Origin: Thalassospira profundimaris
GTDB taxonomy: Bacteria; Pseudomonadota; Alphaproteobacteria; Rhodospirillales; Thalassospiraceae
DNA length: 64,000 bases
Assembly (NCBI RefSeq): GCF_003326675.1
Contig: NZ_JPWF01000004.1
Coordinates: 124,001-188,000 of the forward strand
Direction of reading: 5' to 3'
The position numbers and the translations under genes are program-made. Under the pieces are notes generated by a model. That model saw nothing but the letters and a program-made list of their open reading frames with translations, did not search any database and was not told the DNA's origin. Shown here piece by piece: positions 15,603 to 23,762 of this stretch. How positions within the stretch are numbered: the stretch's first letter is position 1; each line of letters opens with the position of its first letter.

Positions 15603-16637
15603 TTATGGCAGGTTTTCCTTTACCACCACTTCCATGGTCAGTTTGGCAAGGTCCTTGTCGACCTGGCCACCGGCGCGCAGGTTTTCAAAGATGCGCAGCA
15701 CATTATGCGCGATCACGCCCGGGCTTTGGGTGATGACGACATCCATGATGTCTTCAAGCAGGAAACGACGTGTATCGGGGGTAAGGCCATGACCGATAAA
15801 GATAATATCACGCGCCCGGCCGCTTTCACGCAGCGCGCGCGCAACCCCGTCGGATGCCCCGCCAACGTTATAAATGCCGACCAGATCGGGATATTCTTCA
15901 AGCAGCGATTTGGTATGCAGATAGTTTTCGCTGCGATCATCATGTCCTTCGCGGGCGGCAACCACGCGCAGTTCGGGAAATTCTTCTTCCATCAGGCTTA
16001 AAAAGCCCATTTCGCGCTCTTCATGGGCGCGATAGGTGCGGCTTGCGGCAATCATTGCCACCCGACCGCGACTCTGGCCTTTGAACCGGCCCAGAAGATA
16101 TCCCGCCGTGCGCCCGACCGCCCGGTTGTCAAGCCCGACATAGGCGGCATGGGGCACACCGGAAATGTCGGACACCACCGTGATCATGTGTTTTCCCGCC
16201 GCCTGAAGCTCGGACACGGTTTCGCGGACCAGCGGATGATCGATCGCCATAAAGGCAATGCCATCGGCCTTTTCGCCGTGCTGACGGAGCGCCTCGGACA
16301 GAAGTTGCGGATTGAAACTATCGATGAAAAAACAGCGCGCCCGGATGTTATAGCCCGTCGTTGCCTCGGCCGCGGTTTTGATACGGTCGCCCAGCAATTG
16401 CAAATACGGATTGGTGCCCGACGGCAACAGGAACACAACCCGCATCGGTTTGGGCCGGAACACGTCCTGCATATCGGTTTCAGGCAGATATCCAAGTTCA
16501 CTGGCAGCTTGCAAGACGCGCTTTGCAGTACGTTCGCGGACCCCCGGACGTTTGTTCAAAACACGGTCAACCGTTGCCGGTGAAACACCGGAAAGGTCGG
16601 CAATATCCTTGATGATTGGTCCGGTCGTCTTTGGCAT
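15603..16637 (-). CDS. LacI-family transcriptional regulator of the TRAP/RuBisCO-like operon
   Basis: Start at 16637 (MPKTTGPIIKDIADLSGVSP) has GGGGT upstream. 344 residues: N-terminal LacI helix-turn-helix (IKDIADLSGVSPATVDRVLN) with the hinge helix KRVLQAASELGYL, then a periplasmic-binding-like sensor domain (PVYLQLLGDRI type segments, AGYLLGRFKGQSRGRVAMIA). It is divergent from the dctP-type gene, sharing a 191-nt region with candidate operators. It most likely represses the operon until the sugar acid or a breakdown intermediate binds. The ATVDRVL recognition helix differs from the usual TVSRVL, a variant seen in sugar-acid regulators. Confidence 0.85.
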   Translation of the reverse strand: MPKTTGPIIKDIADLSGVSPATVDRVLNKRPGVRERTAKRVLQAASELGYLPETDMQDVFRPKPMRVVFLLPSGTNPYLQLLGDRIKTAAEATTGYNIRARCFFIDSFNPQLLSEALRQHGEKADGIAFMAIDHPLVRETVSELQAAGKHMITVVSDISGVPHAAYVGLDNRAVGRTAGYLLGRFKGQSRGRVAMIAASRTYRAHEEREMGFLSLMEEEFPELRVVAAREGHDDRSENYLHTKSLLEEYPDLVGIYNVGGASDGVARALRESGRARDIIFIGHGLTPDTRRFLLEDIMDVVITQSPGVIAHNVLRIFENLRAGGQVDKDLAKLTMEVVVKENLP

Positions 16638-16662
16638 GTAACCCCTCAAAAACATCAAAACG

Positions 16663-16698
16663 CATCATTTTATGATGTTTGATGAGGCGAAATGTTTC
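16663..16698. promoter_or_regulatory. candidate operators between lacI-type gene and dctP-type gene
   Basis: CATCATTTTATGATG (16663-16677) is an inverted repeat with 6-bp arms and a 3-nt spacer. GAAATGTTTC (16689-16698) has the GAAA..TTTC half-sites common for LacI-family regulators. Both lie in the divergent region (16638-16828) and are good candidates for the adjacent regulator. Confidence 0.5.
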
Positions 16699-16828
16699 AC
16701 GTATTCTGGGACTATTCAAGGGAAAAGATATAACAATCCCGACCGGAAAACAGGTAAGATCAGGATATATCACGCAAAGGTACGTCCTGTACGTCAAAGC
16801 AATCATAGACCATCATGGGAGGATACCT

Positions 16829-17839
16829 ATGGTCATTCAAAAAAAGATTCGCCACCTCGCGACCACCCTTGCTGCTGCCGCATCGTTTGCTGTCATGGCA
16901 AATGCTGTTCAGGCGCAGGAATATGAACTGAGCTACGGCCATATGAACTCCCCGACCAGTGTTGTTGGCATGCAGGCTGACTGGCTGGCCGAAGAAGTCG
17001 CCAAAAACACCAATGGCGCGGTCAAGATTGACGTTTATCCGTCATCCCAGCTTGGCAAAATCCAGGAACTGGCCGAAGGCGTTTCGATGGGTTCCATCGC
17101 GCTTTCGCACAATACCGCTGGCGCGCTAAGCTCGCTTTACGAAGATTTCGGTGTTCTTGATACCCCGTATCTGTATCGCGATTACGATCACCTGATGAAA
17201 GTGGTCGACATCAATTCCCCGGTCATGTCCCAGCTTAATGAAGGCCTGATCGAAAATACCGGCATGCGCGTTCTGTACGCATTCTATTTCGGCACCCGTC
17301 AGTTGACCGCCAACATGGCCGTTAAAACGCCGGCTGATCTTGCCGGTGTTAAAATCCGCGCCATTCCGTCCCCGGTTTACCTGACCGCGGTCGAAGGTCT
17401 GGGTGCGGCCCCGGTTCCGGTTGACTGGTCGGAAGTTCCGACCGCCCTTGCAACCGGCATCGTTCAGGGCCAGGAAAACCCGGTTAACGTTGCTGTTGAC
17501 CACAAACTTTATGACGTTCAGTCGCACATGATGCTGACTGGTCATATCTCGGCGGCTGAAATCGTCGTGATCAACGAAGACCTGTGGCAGAGCTTCTCGC
17601 CGGAAATTCAGGACGCCATCAACAAGGCGGCTGAAACCGTTCGTCAGAAAGCATCCCAGATGATCCTCGATAAAGAGGCAGGCGATCTTCAGAAGCTCAA
17701 AGATGCCGGCATGACCATCATTGGTCCGGATGACGGTCTTGATGTTGCGGCCTTCCGCGCAGGCGTCGAGAAACTCGTCCACGAGCGCTTTGACGAAAAA
17801 TACGGCAAGTATTTCGAAGAAATCGCTGCTGTAAAATAA
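16829..17839 (+). CDS. TRAP transporter solute-binding protein (DctP family)
   Basis: Start at ATG 16829 has GGGAGGA 5 nt upstream and opens a signal peptide ending ANAVQA (cleavage near residue 29). The 336-residue protein has the DctP hallmarks: YGHMNSPTSVVGMQADWLAEEV, YPSSQLGKIQELAEGVSMGSI, VKIRAIPSPVYLTAVEGLGA and GIVQGQENPVNV. It binds the substrate in the periplasm and hands it to the DctQM permease encoded next. A carboxylate is the usual ligand, and genes downstream suggest apionate or a related branched sugar acid. An intercistronic hairpin follows the stop and may raise its level relative to the permease. Confidence 0.9.
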   Translation: MVIQKKIRHLATTLAAAASFAVMANAVQAQEYELSYGHMNSPTSVVGMQADWLAEEVAKNTNGAVKIDVYPSSQLGKIQELAEGVSMGSIALSHNTAGALSSLYEDFGVLDTPYLYRDYDHLMKVVDINSPVMSQLNEGLIENTGMRVLYAFYFGTRQLTANMAVKTPADLAGVKIRAIPSPVYLTAVEGLGAAPVPVDWSEVPTALATGIVQGQENPVNVAVDHKLYDVQSHMMLTGHISAAEIVVINEDLWQSFSPEIQDAINKAAETVRQKASQMILDKEAGDLQKLKDAGMTIIGPDDGLDVAAFRAGVEKLVHERFDEKYGKYFEEIAAVK

Positions 17840-17847
17840 GACGATCA

Positions 17848-17896
17848 GGGCGGCATCGGGGAACCTTGCGTTCGGGGATGCCGCCCGCCCCTTTTA
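17848..17896 (+). terminator. intra-operon hairpin after the solute-binding protein gene
   Basis: GGGCGGCATC (17848-17857) pairs with GATGCCGCCC (17877-17886), then GCCCCTTTTAT follows. The permease gene begins 35 nt later without another obvious promoter, so this is likely a partial terminator or an mRNA-stabilising hairpin. Confidence 0.7.
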
Positions 17897-17920
17897 TCCC
17901 GTATTTATTCAGGTATCGTT

Positions 17921-18511
17921 ATGCCGTACAGGAATTCCCCGATCTACCGGGGACTGGACCGCATCTGCCGCGTTATGACCGCATTGTCCATGCTGATGCT
18001 GGCTTTGATGGCGGTGCTGGTGGTTGGTCAGGTGATCTTGCGCAACATGTTTGATCTGGGCTTGCCCTGGGCCGATGAATTGTCGCGCATCTCCAATATC
18101 GCGCTGGTCTTCTTTGCCGCTCCGGCCTTGATGCTCCATAACCGTCATATCGCGATTGATCTGCTCTATAGCGCGCTGCGTCCGGCTGGCAAGGCGATCC
18201 TGCGATTTTCCAATTACCTTCTGATCAGCCTGTTTGGCTGCATCTTCCTGTTTTCGCTTTATAAATTTCTGGTGCGTGCGGGCAAGTTCACCACCCCGTC
18301 GCTGAGCATGCCGAACTATGCGGTTTATGCGCCGGTTGTGGTTGCCATCGCCCTTTTGCTGATTGCAGCCCTGTACCGTTTGATCACGCGCACCGAACCG
18401 TCCCCTGATTACGAATTCGAAGAAGGCGGCAACCCGATTGCCGATGCCATCGCCGAAGAAATGGCCGACCAGGTATCGGACGCAAAACCATCTGGGGATT
18501 CCCGCAAATGA
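17921..18511 (+). CDS. TRAP transporter small permease subunit (DctQ family)
   Basis: 196 residues with four hydrophobic spans (near residues 20-42, 55-75, 95-115 and 140-160) and the DctQ-typical segment LRNMFDLGLPWADELSR followed by MLHNRHIAIDLLYSAL. It pairs with the large DctM subunit to form the membrane part of the secondary, ion-driven TRAP importer. The acidic C-terminal tail (EFEEGGNPIADAIAEEMAD) is a little longer than usual. Its stop overlaps the dctM-type start (ATGA), indicating coupled translation and equal stoichiometry. Confidence 0.9.
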   Translation: MPYRNSPIYRGLDRICRVMTALSMLMLALMAVLVVGQVILRNMFDLGLPWADELSRISNIALVFFAAPALMLHNRHIAIDLLYSALRPAGKAILRFSNYLLISLFGCIFLFSLYKFLVRAGKFTTPSLSMPNYAVYAPVVVAIALLLIAALYRLITRTEPSPDYEFEEGGNPIADAIAEEMADQVSDAKPSGDSRK

Positions 18512-19785
18512 TGAGTGCAACCCTTCTTATCCTGTTCCTTGCACTCATGATCATCCGGGTGCCGATTGCCGTCTGTCTTGGCCTGTCTTCGGCCGTGGTT
18601 ATGATCCTGTTCAATCTGCCGATGACGGTTCTGGCCCAGCGTACGGTCAATGCCCTTGATTCAACACCGCTTCTGGCTGTGCCGCTGTTTATCTTTGCGG
18701 CCAACCTGCTGAGCCTGTCGGGTGTGACCAATCACCTGTTTGAACTGGTGCGTATGCTGGTCGGCTGGATCCGTGGCGGCACCGCACAGGTCAGTGTTCT
18801 GGTCAGTCTGATTTTCTCGGGCGTGTCGGGTGCGGCCCTTGCCGATATCGGTGCACTGGGTGCGGTTCAGATCAAAATGATGCGCAAACAGGGCTATTCG
18901 TCCGAATTTGCCTCGGGCATCACCATGGCGGCTGCGACCATCGGCCCGATCTTCCCGCCCAGCATTCCGTTGATCATTTTCGCATCGGTATCGAACGTTT
19001 CGGCGGTCAAGCTTCTGATTGCAGGGATCATTCCCGCCATCCTGATCACCATCCTGTTGATGGCACAGGTCGCGGTCATGGCACGCATCTACAAATTGCC
19101 GCGCGATGAAGTCAAATTCAACATGGCTGCCTTTGCGCGCAAGTTCGTCATTTCGCTGCCGGCCCTTGCCGCCCCGGTTCTTTTGATCGGCGGTCTGATT
19201 TCGGGCTTTTTCGGTCCGACCGAAGTTGCCGGTGTGACAGTTGCCTATGCGCTTTTGATCGGCAAGTTCATCTATCGCCAGCTTGACCTGAAACGGGTTC
19301 TGGTTGCCGCACGTGACAGTGTCGATGCAACGGGCAATGTCCTGTTCATCGTGGCAACGGCTGCGCTGTTTGCATGGGTTCTGACCATGGACCGCCTGCC
19401 GGCAACGGCAAGTGAGTTCCTGCTTGGCCTGTCAAGCGATCCGCTGGTTCTGCTGTTGATTGTCAATGTCTTGTTGCTGGTCGTTGGCATGTTCCTGGAA
19501 TCAATTGCTGCCATCCTGATCATCGCACCGATCATTACCCCTGCCATGACGGCGGCCGGTGTTGATCCGCTTCAGCTTGGCATTGTGTTCGTTCTCAACC
19601 TGATGATCGGTCTTCTGACCCCGCCGGTTGGTATGAGCCTTTATATGGTCAGCATCATCGCCAAGATGCCGCTGCACCGGGTTATTCGGGGCGCTTTGCC
19701 CTTCCTTTTACCGCTGTTTTTGTCGCTGCTCGCAGTGACCTGCATACCGGCAATCTCTGTCTGGTTGCCCAACCTTCTGGATTAA
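18508..19785 (+). CDS. TRAP transporter large permease subunit (DctM family)
   Basis: 425 residues with about twelve membrane spans. Typical DctM segments are RVPIAVCLGLSSAVVMI, PLLAVPLFIFAANLL, SGVSGAALADIGALGAVQIKMM, MAAATIGPIFPPSIPLIIFA, FGPTEVAGVTVAYALLIGKF and LNLMIGLLTPPVGMSLY. It forms the transport channel and completes the TRAP set with the two upstream genes. The start codon overlaps the dctQ-type stop. Substrate is inferred only from the catabolic genes downstream. Confidence 0.93.
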   Translation: MMSATLLILFLALMIIRVPIAVCLGLSSAVVMILFNLPMTVLAQRTVNALDSTPLLAVPLFIFAANLLSLSGVTNHLFELVRMLVGWIRGGTAQVSVLVSLIFSGVSGAALADIGALGAVQIKMMRKQGYSSEFASGITMAAATIGPIFPPSIPLIIFASVSNVSAVKLLIAGIIPAILITILLMAQVAVMARIYKLPRDEVKFNMAAFARKFVISLPALAAPVLLIGGLISGFFGPTEVAGVTVAYALLIGKFIYRQLDLKRVLVAARDSVDATGNVLFIVATAALFAWVLTMDRLPATASEFLLGLSSDPLVLLLIVNVLLLVVGMFLESIAAILIIAPIITPAMTAAGVDPLQLGIVFVLNLMIGLLTPPVGMSLYMVSIIAKMPLHRVIRGALPFLLPLFLSLLAVTCIPAISVWLPNLLD

Positions 19786-19795
19786 GTGAGGAAAC

Positions 19796-20335
19796 ATGAG
19801 CAGATTTCTTGGTGAAATTCGCCAGCTCGGTTATGTCGTGCCCGATATCGAAGAGGCCATGGAATACTGGTCCACGACCATGGGTGTCGGCCCCTGGTAT
19901 TATAACCCGCGCGTGCCGATCGAAGATTACCGTTATGACGGTCAATCCTATGACGTTCACAACTCGGTCGCACTTGCCAATTCCGGTTACGTTCAGGTCG
20001 AACTGATCCAGACCCGCAATGACGCACCGTCGATGTATCGCGACTTTACCCAGGCCGGAAATGTCGGCTTGCAGCATGTCGCATACTGGACCGAGAATTT
20101 TGATGCTGACCTTGCTCTGATGGAAAGCAAGGGCTTCAAAGTCAAAATGAGCGGCAAGGTCGGTGACAACGGTCGCTTTGTCTATTTCGACAAGGAAATG
20201 CATCCGGGTACCGTGATCGAACTGTCCGAAGTTGTCGGCCCGAAAGGCCGTCTGTTCAAATCGATCTACGAAGCCTCCATTGACTGGGATGGTTCTGATC
20301 CGATCCGTCCTTTCCCGTCGCTTTCGGAAATCTGA
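19796..20335 (+). CDS. VOC (glyoxalase-like) family protein
   Basis: 179 residues, start at 19796 with GAGGAAAC upstream. It has two paired beta-alpha-beta-beta-beta units: an N-terminal IRQLGYVVPDIEEAMEYW and YVQVELIQTR, then GLQHVAYWTENFDADLAL and PGTVIELSEVVGPKGRLF. Glu residues in VELIQ and VIELSE sit where VOC enzymes bind a divalent metal; His in LQHVAY is a further candidate ligand. Members include epimerases, lyases and dioxygenases. Between the transporter and the RuBisCO-like gene, it may act on the imported sugar acid or an oxo-intermediate. The exact reaction cannot be told. Confidence 0.8.
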   Translation: MSRFLGEIRQLGYVVPDIEEAMEYWSTTMGVGPWYYNPRVPIEDYRYDGQSYDVHNSVALANSGYVQVELIQTRNDAPSMYRDFTQAGNVGLQHVAYWTENFDADLALMESKGFKVKMSGKVGDNGRFVYFDKEMHPGTVIELSEVVGPKGRLFKSIYEASIDWDGSDPIRPFPSLSEI

Positions 20336-20338
20336 GCC

Positions 20339-21610
20339 ATGGACCTGATCGAAGCCCGCTATCTCATTGAAACGCCGATGGACCCCGAAAAGATCGCCAC
20401 CATTATGGCAGGCGAACAAAGCAGCGGTACATTCGTGCGTGTAGCAGGTGAAACCGACGAGTTGCGCGAACGTTGTTCGGCCCGCGTGCTTGAAGTGCGT
20501 GAATTGGCCTCGGTCAATCACCCCAGCCTGCATAGCGCCTATTTGGCAGAACGCGGGATCACTGGCCCGTATCGTCGTGCCGAAATCCGTATCGGGTTCC
20601 CGACCGGCAATATTGGCCAGAACCTTGCGACACTCGCGGCAACGGTTTCGGGCAATCTCTATGATCTTGGTGAAATCACCGGCCTTAAGCTGATTGATGT
20701 CACGGTGCCCAAGGCCTATCGCGATCTTTATGATTATCCGGTTGCCGGAACCAAGGGCACGCGTGATCGCATGAATGTGCATGGTCGCCCGTTCTTTGGC
20801 ACCATCATAAAGCCGAATGTCGGCCTGCGCAGCGAAGACATCGCCAATCTGGTCGGTCAGCTGTGCGAAGCCGGTGTGGATTTCATCAAGGATGATGAAG
20901 TTTGCGCCAACCCGGCATCTGCCCCGCTTGCAGAACGCATTCCTGCGGTGATGGATCAGGTGCGTCGTTACCGTGACCGTACCGGTCGCGATGTGATGAT
21001 TGCCTTTAACATCACCGATGAAACCGATGCGATGCGCCGTCACGCCGACCTGATTGAAAAGGAAGGCGGATCGTGTGCCATGGTCAGCATGAACTGGACC
21101 GGTCTTTCGGCCCTTCAGTCCCTGCGCAAGTCCACCGGCCTTGTCCTTCACGGTCATCGCAACGGATTTGGGGCACTGTCGCGTCACCCGATGATCGGCA
21201 TGGCCTATCCGGCCTATCAGACGCTGTATCGTCTGGCCGGTATGGATCACATGCATGTGCATGGCATGGGCGGCAAATTCTGTGACGAGGACAGCGAAGT
21301 CGCATCCTCGGCCCAGCTTTGTGCACAGCCGCTTGCCGCTGGCAACGGGGACGAAGACCGCGTTCTTCCGGTCTTCTCGTCGGGTCAGTGGGCTGGCACC
21401 GTTCCGGCCACATACGGGGCGGTTGGATCGGCGGACTTCATGTTCCTGGCAGGTGGCGGCATTCTTGCCCATCCGTCCGGTCCGGCAGCTGGCATCACCA
21501 GCCTGCGTCAGGCATGGGAAGCCTGCGAAGCCGGTGTAAGCCTGGAACAACATGCCAAAACCAACCCAGCCCTGTCAGAAGCTCTGGCATTCTATGGGGC
21601 ACGAGGCTGA
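20339..21610 (+). CDS. RuBisCO-like protein, likely oxo-isoapionate-phosphate transcarboxylase type
   Basis: 423 residues with the large-subunit RuBisCO fold pattern. Key motifs: GTIIKPNVGL (first catalytic Lys), GVDFIKDDE (Lys that is carbamylated, with Asp and Glu for Mg2+), VLHGHRNGFGALSRHP, HVHGMGGKF (loop 6 Lys), SSGQW and LAGGGILAHPSGPAAG (phosphate grip). The catalytic set looks intact, but overall it is a RuBisCO-like protein, not a CO2-fixing enzyme. RuBisCO-like proteins beside a DUF1537 kinase act in D-apionate breakdown (OiaX or OiaT-type), handling 3-oxo-isoapionate 4-phosphate. The neighbouring kinase supports this. The subtype is not settled by sequence reading alone. Confidence 0.85.
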   Translation: MDLIEARYLIETPMDPEKIATIMAGEQSSGTFVRVAGETDELRERCSARVLEVRELASVNHPSLHSAYLAERGITGPYRRAEIRIGFPTGNIGQNLATLAATVSGNLYDLGEITGLKLIDVTVPKAYRDLYDYPVAGTKGTRDRMNVHGRPFFGTIIKPNVGLRSEDIANLVGQLCEAGVDFIKDDEVCANPASAPLAERIPAVMDQVRRYRDRTGRDVMIAFNITDETDAMRRHADLIEKEGGSCAMVSMNWTGLSALQSLRKSTGLVLHGHRNGFGALSRHPMIGMAYPAYQTLYRLAGMDHMHVHGMGGKFCDEDSEVASSAQLCAQPLAAGNGDEDRVLPVFSSGQWAGTVPATYGAVGSADFMFLAGGGILAHPSGPAAGITSLRQAWEACEAGVSLEQHAKTNPALSEALAFYGARG

Positions 21611-21612
21611 CG

Positions 21613-22911
21613 ATGACCAAACTCGTTTTTTGTGCGGATGACTTCACCGGAGCATCCGATACGCTGGCCACTCTGGCCCGTGCAGGACTTTCTGCACGCC
21701 TGTATTTGAATGCTCCGGTTATGTCGGAACACAAAGACGAAGTTGGTCACGGGTCCAGCAGCCTCGATGCCTTTGGTGTTGCAACGTCGCTTCGTGCTAT
21801 GGGGGTCGAAGACGGCGTTGCCACCATCGGCGAACTTGCCGATCAGTTGGCAAAAGCCAAGTGTGGCATCTATCATTTCAAAATCTGCTCGACATTCGAT
21901 AGCGGCCCGCAAACCGGCAATATCGCCGCCGTCGCGGATCGTTACGCGCAATCGGTCGGTGCGACCTGGAAGGCCATCATTGGGGGTCAACCGTCTCTCC
22001 GCCGGTTCTGTTTCATGGGCAATCTTTTTGCCGGTGTCGGTGCAGGCCAAATCCATCGCATTGACCGCCATCCGGTCATGGCCCATCATCCCGTCACCCC
22101 GATGAACGAGGCCGACCTGCCCCGTCACCTTGCGGGTCAGGGCTGGCCGAATGTAGGCCTGATTGATTTCACCATCATTCGTCAGGGGCGCGTGGCCCTG
22201 ATTGCCGAAATCAAACGCCGGATCGCCAATGGCGAAACCGAAACCCTGTTTGATGCCACCGATGAAAATGATCTTTTGACGATTGGCGAAGCCCTTCAGG
22301 ACATCGCCAAATCGACAACGATCCTGTGCGTTGGCGCAAGCAGTGTCGCACAGGCACTTTTCCCGTCCTTTACCCCGGCATCGGATGGTGTGGCCAAGGC
22401 CAGCCGTCGGGCAGGCCCGGTATTTGCCTTTGCCGGAAGCCGTTCGCCCCTGACCGCCGAACAGGTCGTGAGCGCCCAAAACTACGTCAAATACCGGGTG
22501 TCACCATCGGACCTGCTTGATCCGGTCGCGCTTAAACAGTTGCAGACCGAATGTCTTGATGTTCTGCACAGTGGCAAAAACCTTCTGGTGTCGCTGTCTG
22601 ATGACCGCAATCACACGATTGTCAGCCACGATCTGGCACAGGCCAGCGCCTGTTTCATCGCTGAAATCAGCCGGTCGGTTGCCCTTGGTTTTCTTTTGAT
22701 TGCAGGGGGCGATACATCAAGCCTTGCGGTTCAGGCCCTTGGCATTGACAGCCTTTCCTATGTTGCCGATTTCGATGCAGGTGCACCGGTGATCCGCGCC
22801 CATGCCAGCAATGGCAGTCTTGATGGCTTGCCGATGTTGCTTAAGGGCGGCCAGATGGGCAAACCGGCCCTGTTTGACAACATCACGAACCTGCCCGCCA
22901 CCGCGAAATAA
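21613..22911 (+). CDS. DUF1537 four-carbon sugar-acid kinase family, likely oxo-isoapionate kinase
   Basis: 432 residues, starting 2 nt after the RuBisCO-like stop. The N-terminal domain opens FCADDFTGASDTLATLARAG, the substrate-binding signature of the family (DD.TGA.D). The C-terminal nucleotide-binding domain has VFAFAGSRSPLTAEQV and LLIAGGDTSSLAVQALG (GGDT loop for ATP). Characterised members phosphorylate erythronate, threonate, 2-oxo-tetronate or 3-oxo-isoapionate. Next to a RuBisCO-like gene, the OiaK role (making 3-oxo-isoapionate 4-phosphate) is the best fit. It is the last gene of the operon, and no dehydrogenase or lactonase is nearby. Confidence 0.85.
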   Translation: MTKLVFCADDFTGASDTLATLARAGLSARLYLNAPVMSEHKDEVGHGSSSLDAFGVATSLRAMGVEDGVATIGELADQLAKAKCGIYHFKICSTFDSGPQTGNIAAVADRYAQSVGATWKAIIGGQPSLRRFCFMGNLFAGVGAGQIHRIDRHPVMAHHPVTPMNEADLPRHLAGQGWPNVGLIDFTIIRQGRVALIAEIKRRIANGETETLFDATDENDLLTIGEALQDIAKSTTILCVGASSVAQALFPSFTPASDGVAKASRRAGPVFAFAGSRSPLTAEQVVSAQNYVKYRVSPSDLLDPVALKQLQTECLDVLHSGKNLLVSLSDDRNHTIVSHDLAQASACFIAEISRSVALGFLLIAGGDTSSLAVQALGIDSLSYVADFDAGAPVIRAHASNGSLDGLPMLLKGGQMGKPALFDNITNLPATAK

Positions 22912-22970
22912 GCCCATAAATAAGGAATAAATTCCTTCGACGGCGTCCCGTATGGCTGTTAGGATGATCC

Positions 22971-23591
22971 ATGATCCGACATCAGCAAATATGGGCCGCC
23001 CTTGACCAGATCGCCAAAGACCACGGTTTGACACCGTCCGGTCTTGCCCGTCTGGCACAGCTTGACCCGACGACATTCAACCGGTCCAAACGCACCACGT
23101 CGCAGGGCAAGGCGCGCTGGCCATCGACCGAAAGCATTTCCAAGGTGCTGTCGGTGACCGATGTCAGTTTCCGCGAATTTTCCGAACTGGTCGATGGCAA
23201 TGGGGCCGGACGCATTCCGGTGATCGGCTTTGCCCAGGCGGGTAATCAGGGCTTTTTTGACGATGCCGGTTATCCGGTTGGCGGATCGTGGGAAGATATC
23301 ACCTTCCCGGCCCTGCATGATCCGACCGCCTATGGCCTTCGTATTTCAGGGGAATCCATGGCCCCGGTTTTTCGCGACGGTGATCTGATCATTGTCAGCC
23401 CGGCATCAAATATCCGCCCGCATGACCGGGTGGTTGTCAAAACCGTCGAAGGCGAAGTTTTGGCCAAGGAACTGATCCGGCGCGGTGCCCTTGGCGTTGA
23501 ACTGAAATCGTTCAACCCGGCCTATGAAGACCGCTTTATCCCTGCCGATCAGATCGACTGGGTTGCCCGTGTTTTGTGGTGCAGTCAATAA
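22971..23591 (+). CDS. S24-family (LexA/CI-like) self-cleaving regulator
   Basis: 206 residues, start with AGGAT upstream. An N-terminal helical DNA-binding domain of XRE type (LDQIAKDHGLTPSGLARLAQLDPTTFNRSKR) is followed by a peptidase S24 domain. The domain shows an AQAG cleavage-type site near residue 85, SGESMAPVF with nucleophile Ser129, and VLAKEL with Lys166. Such proteins cleave themselves when RecA filaments or another stress signal activates them. No phage genes adjoin it and no SOS box was noticed, so it may be a stand-alone chromosomal regulator. Its targets are unknown. Confidence 0.85.
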   Translation: MIRHQQIWAALDQIAKDHGLTPSGLARLAQLDPTTFNRSKRTTSQGKARWPSTESISKVLSVTDVSFREFSELVDGNGAGRIPVIGFAQAGNQGFFDDAGYPVGGSWEDITFPALHDPTAYGLRISGESMAPVFRDGDLIIVSPASNIRPHDRVVVKTVEGEVLAKELIRRGALGVELKSFNPAYEDRFIPADQIDWVARVLWCSQ

Positions 23592-23762
23592 GCCAATTCT
23601 CGGCCGGTCAATGCATAAAGATGCGTCTGCACAACCGGGGTATTTCATGGTGTTAAATTCTCGGGCGATTACGCAAATGTTGTATTCAAATTCCTGGCAC
23701 CTATCCCTACATTAAAGCAAAAGACACACCGATGTGTCTGATCAGGGGAAAGGGAAAATCGG

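Noticed and set aside
19682-21553. Minus-strand 623-codon open frame opposite the VOC and RuBisCO-like genes
   Set aside because: It is the antisense shadow of well-recognised genes; the protein has no family features. High GC at codon position 3 leaves few stops on the other strand.
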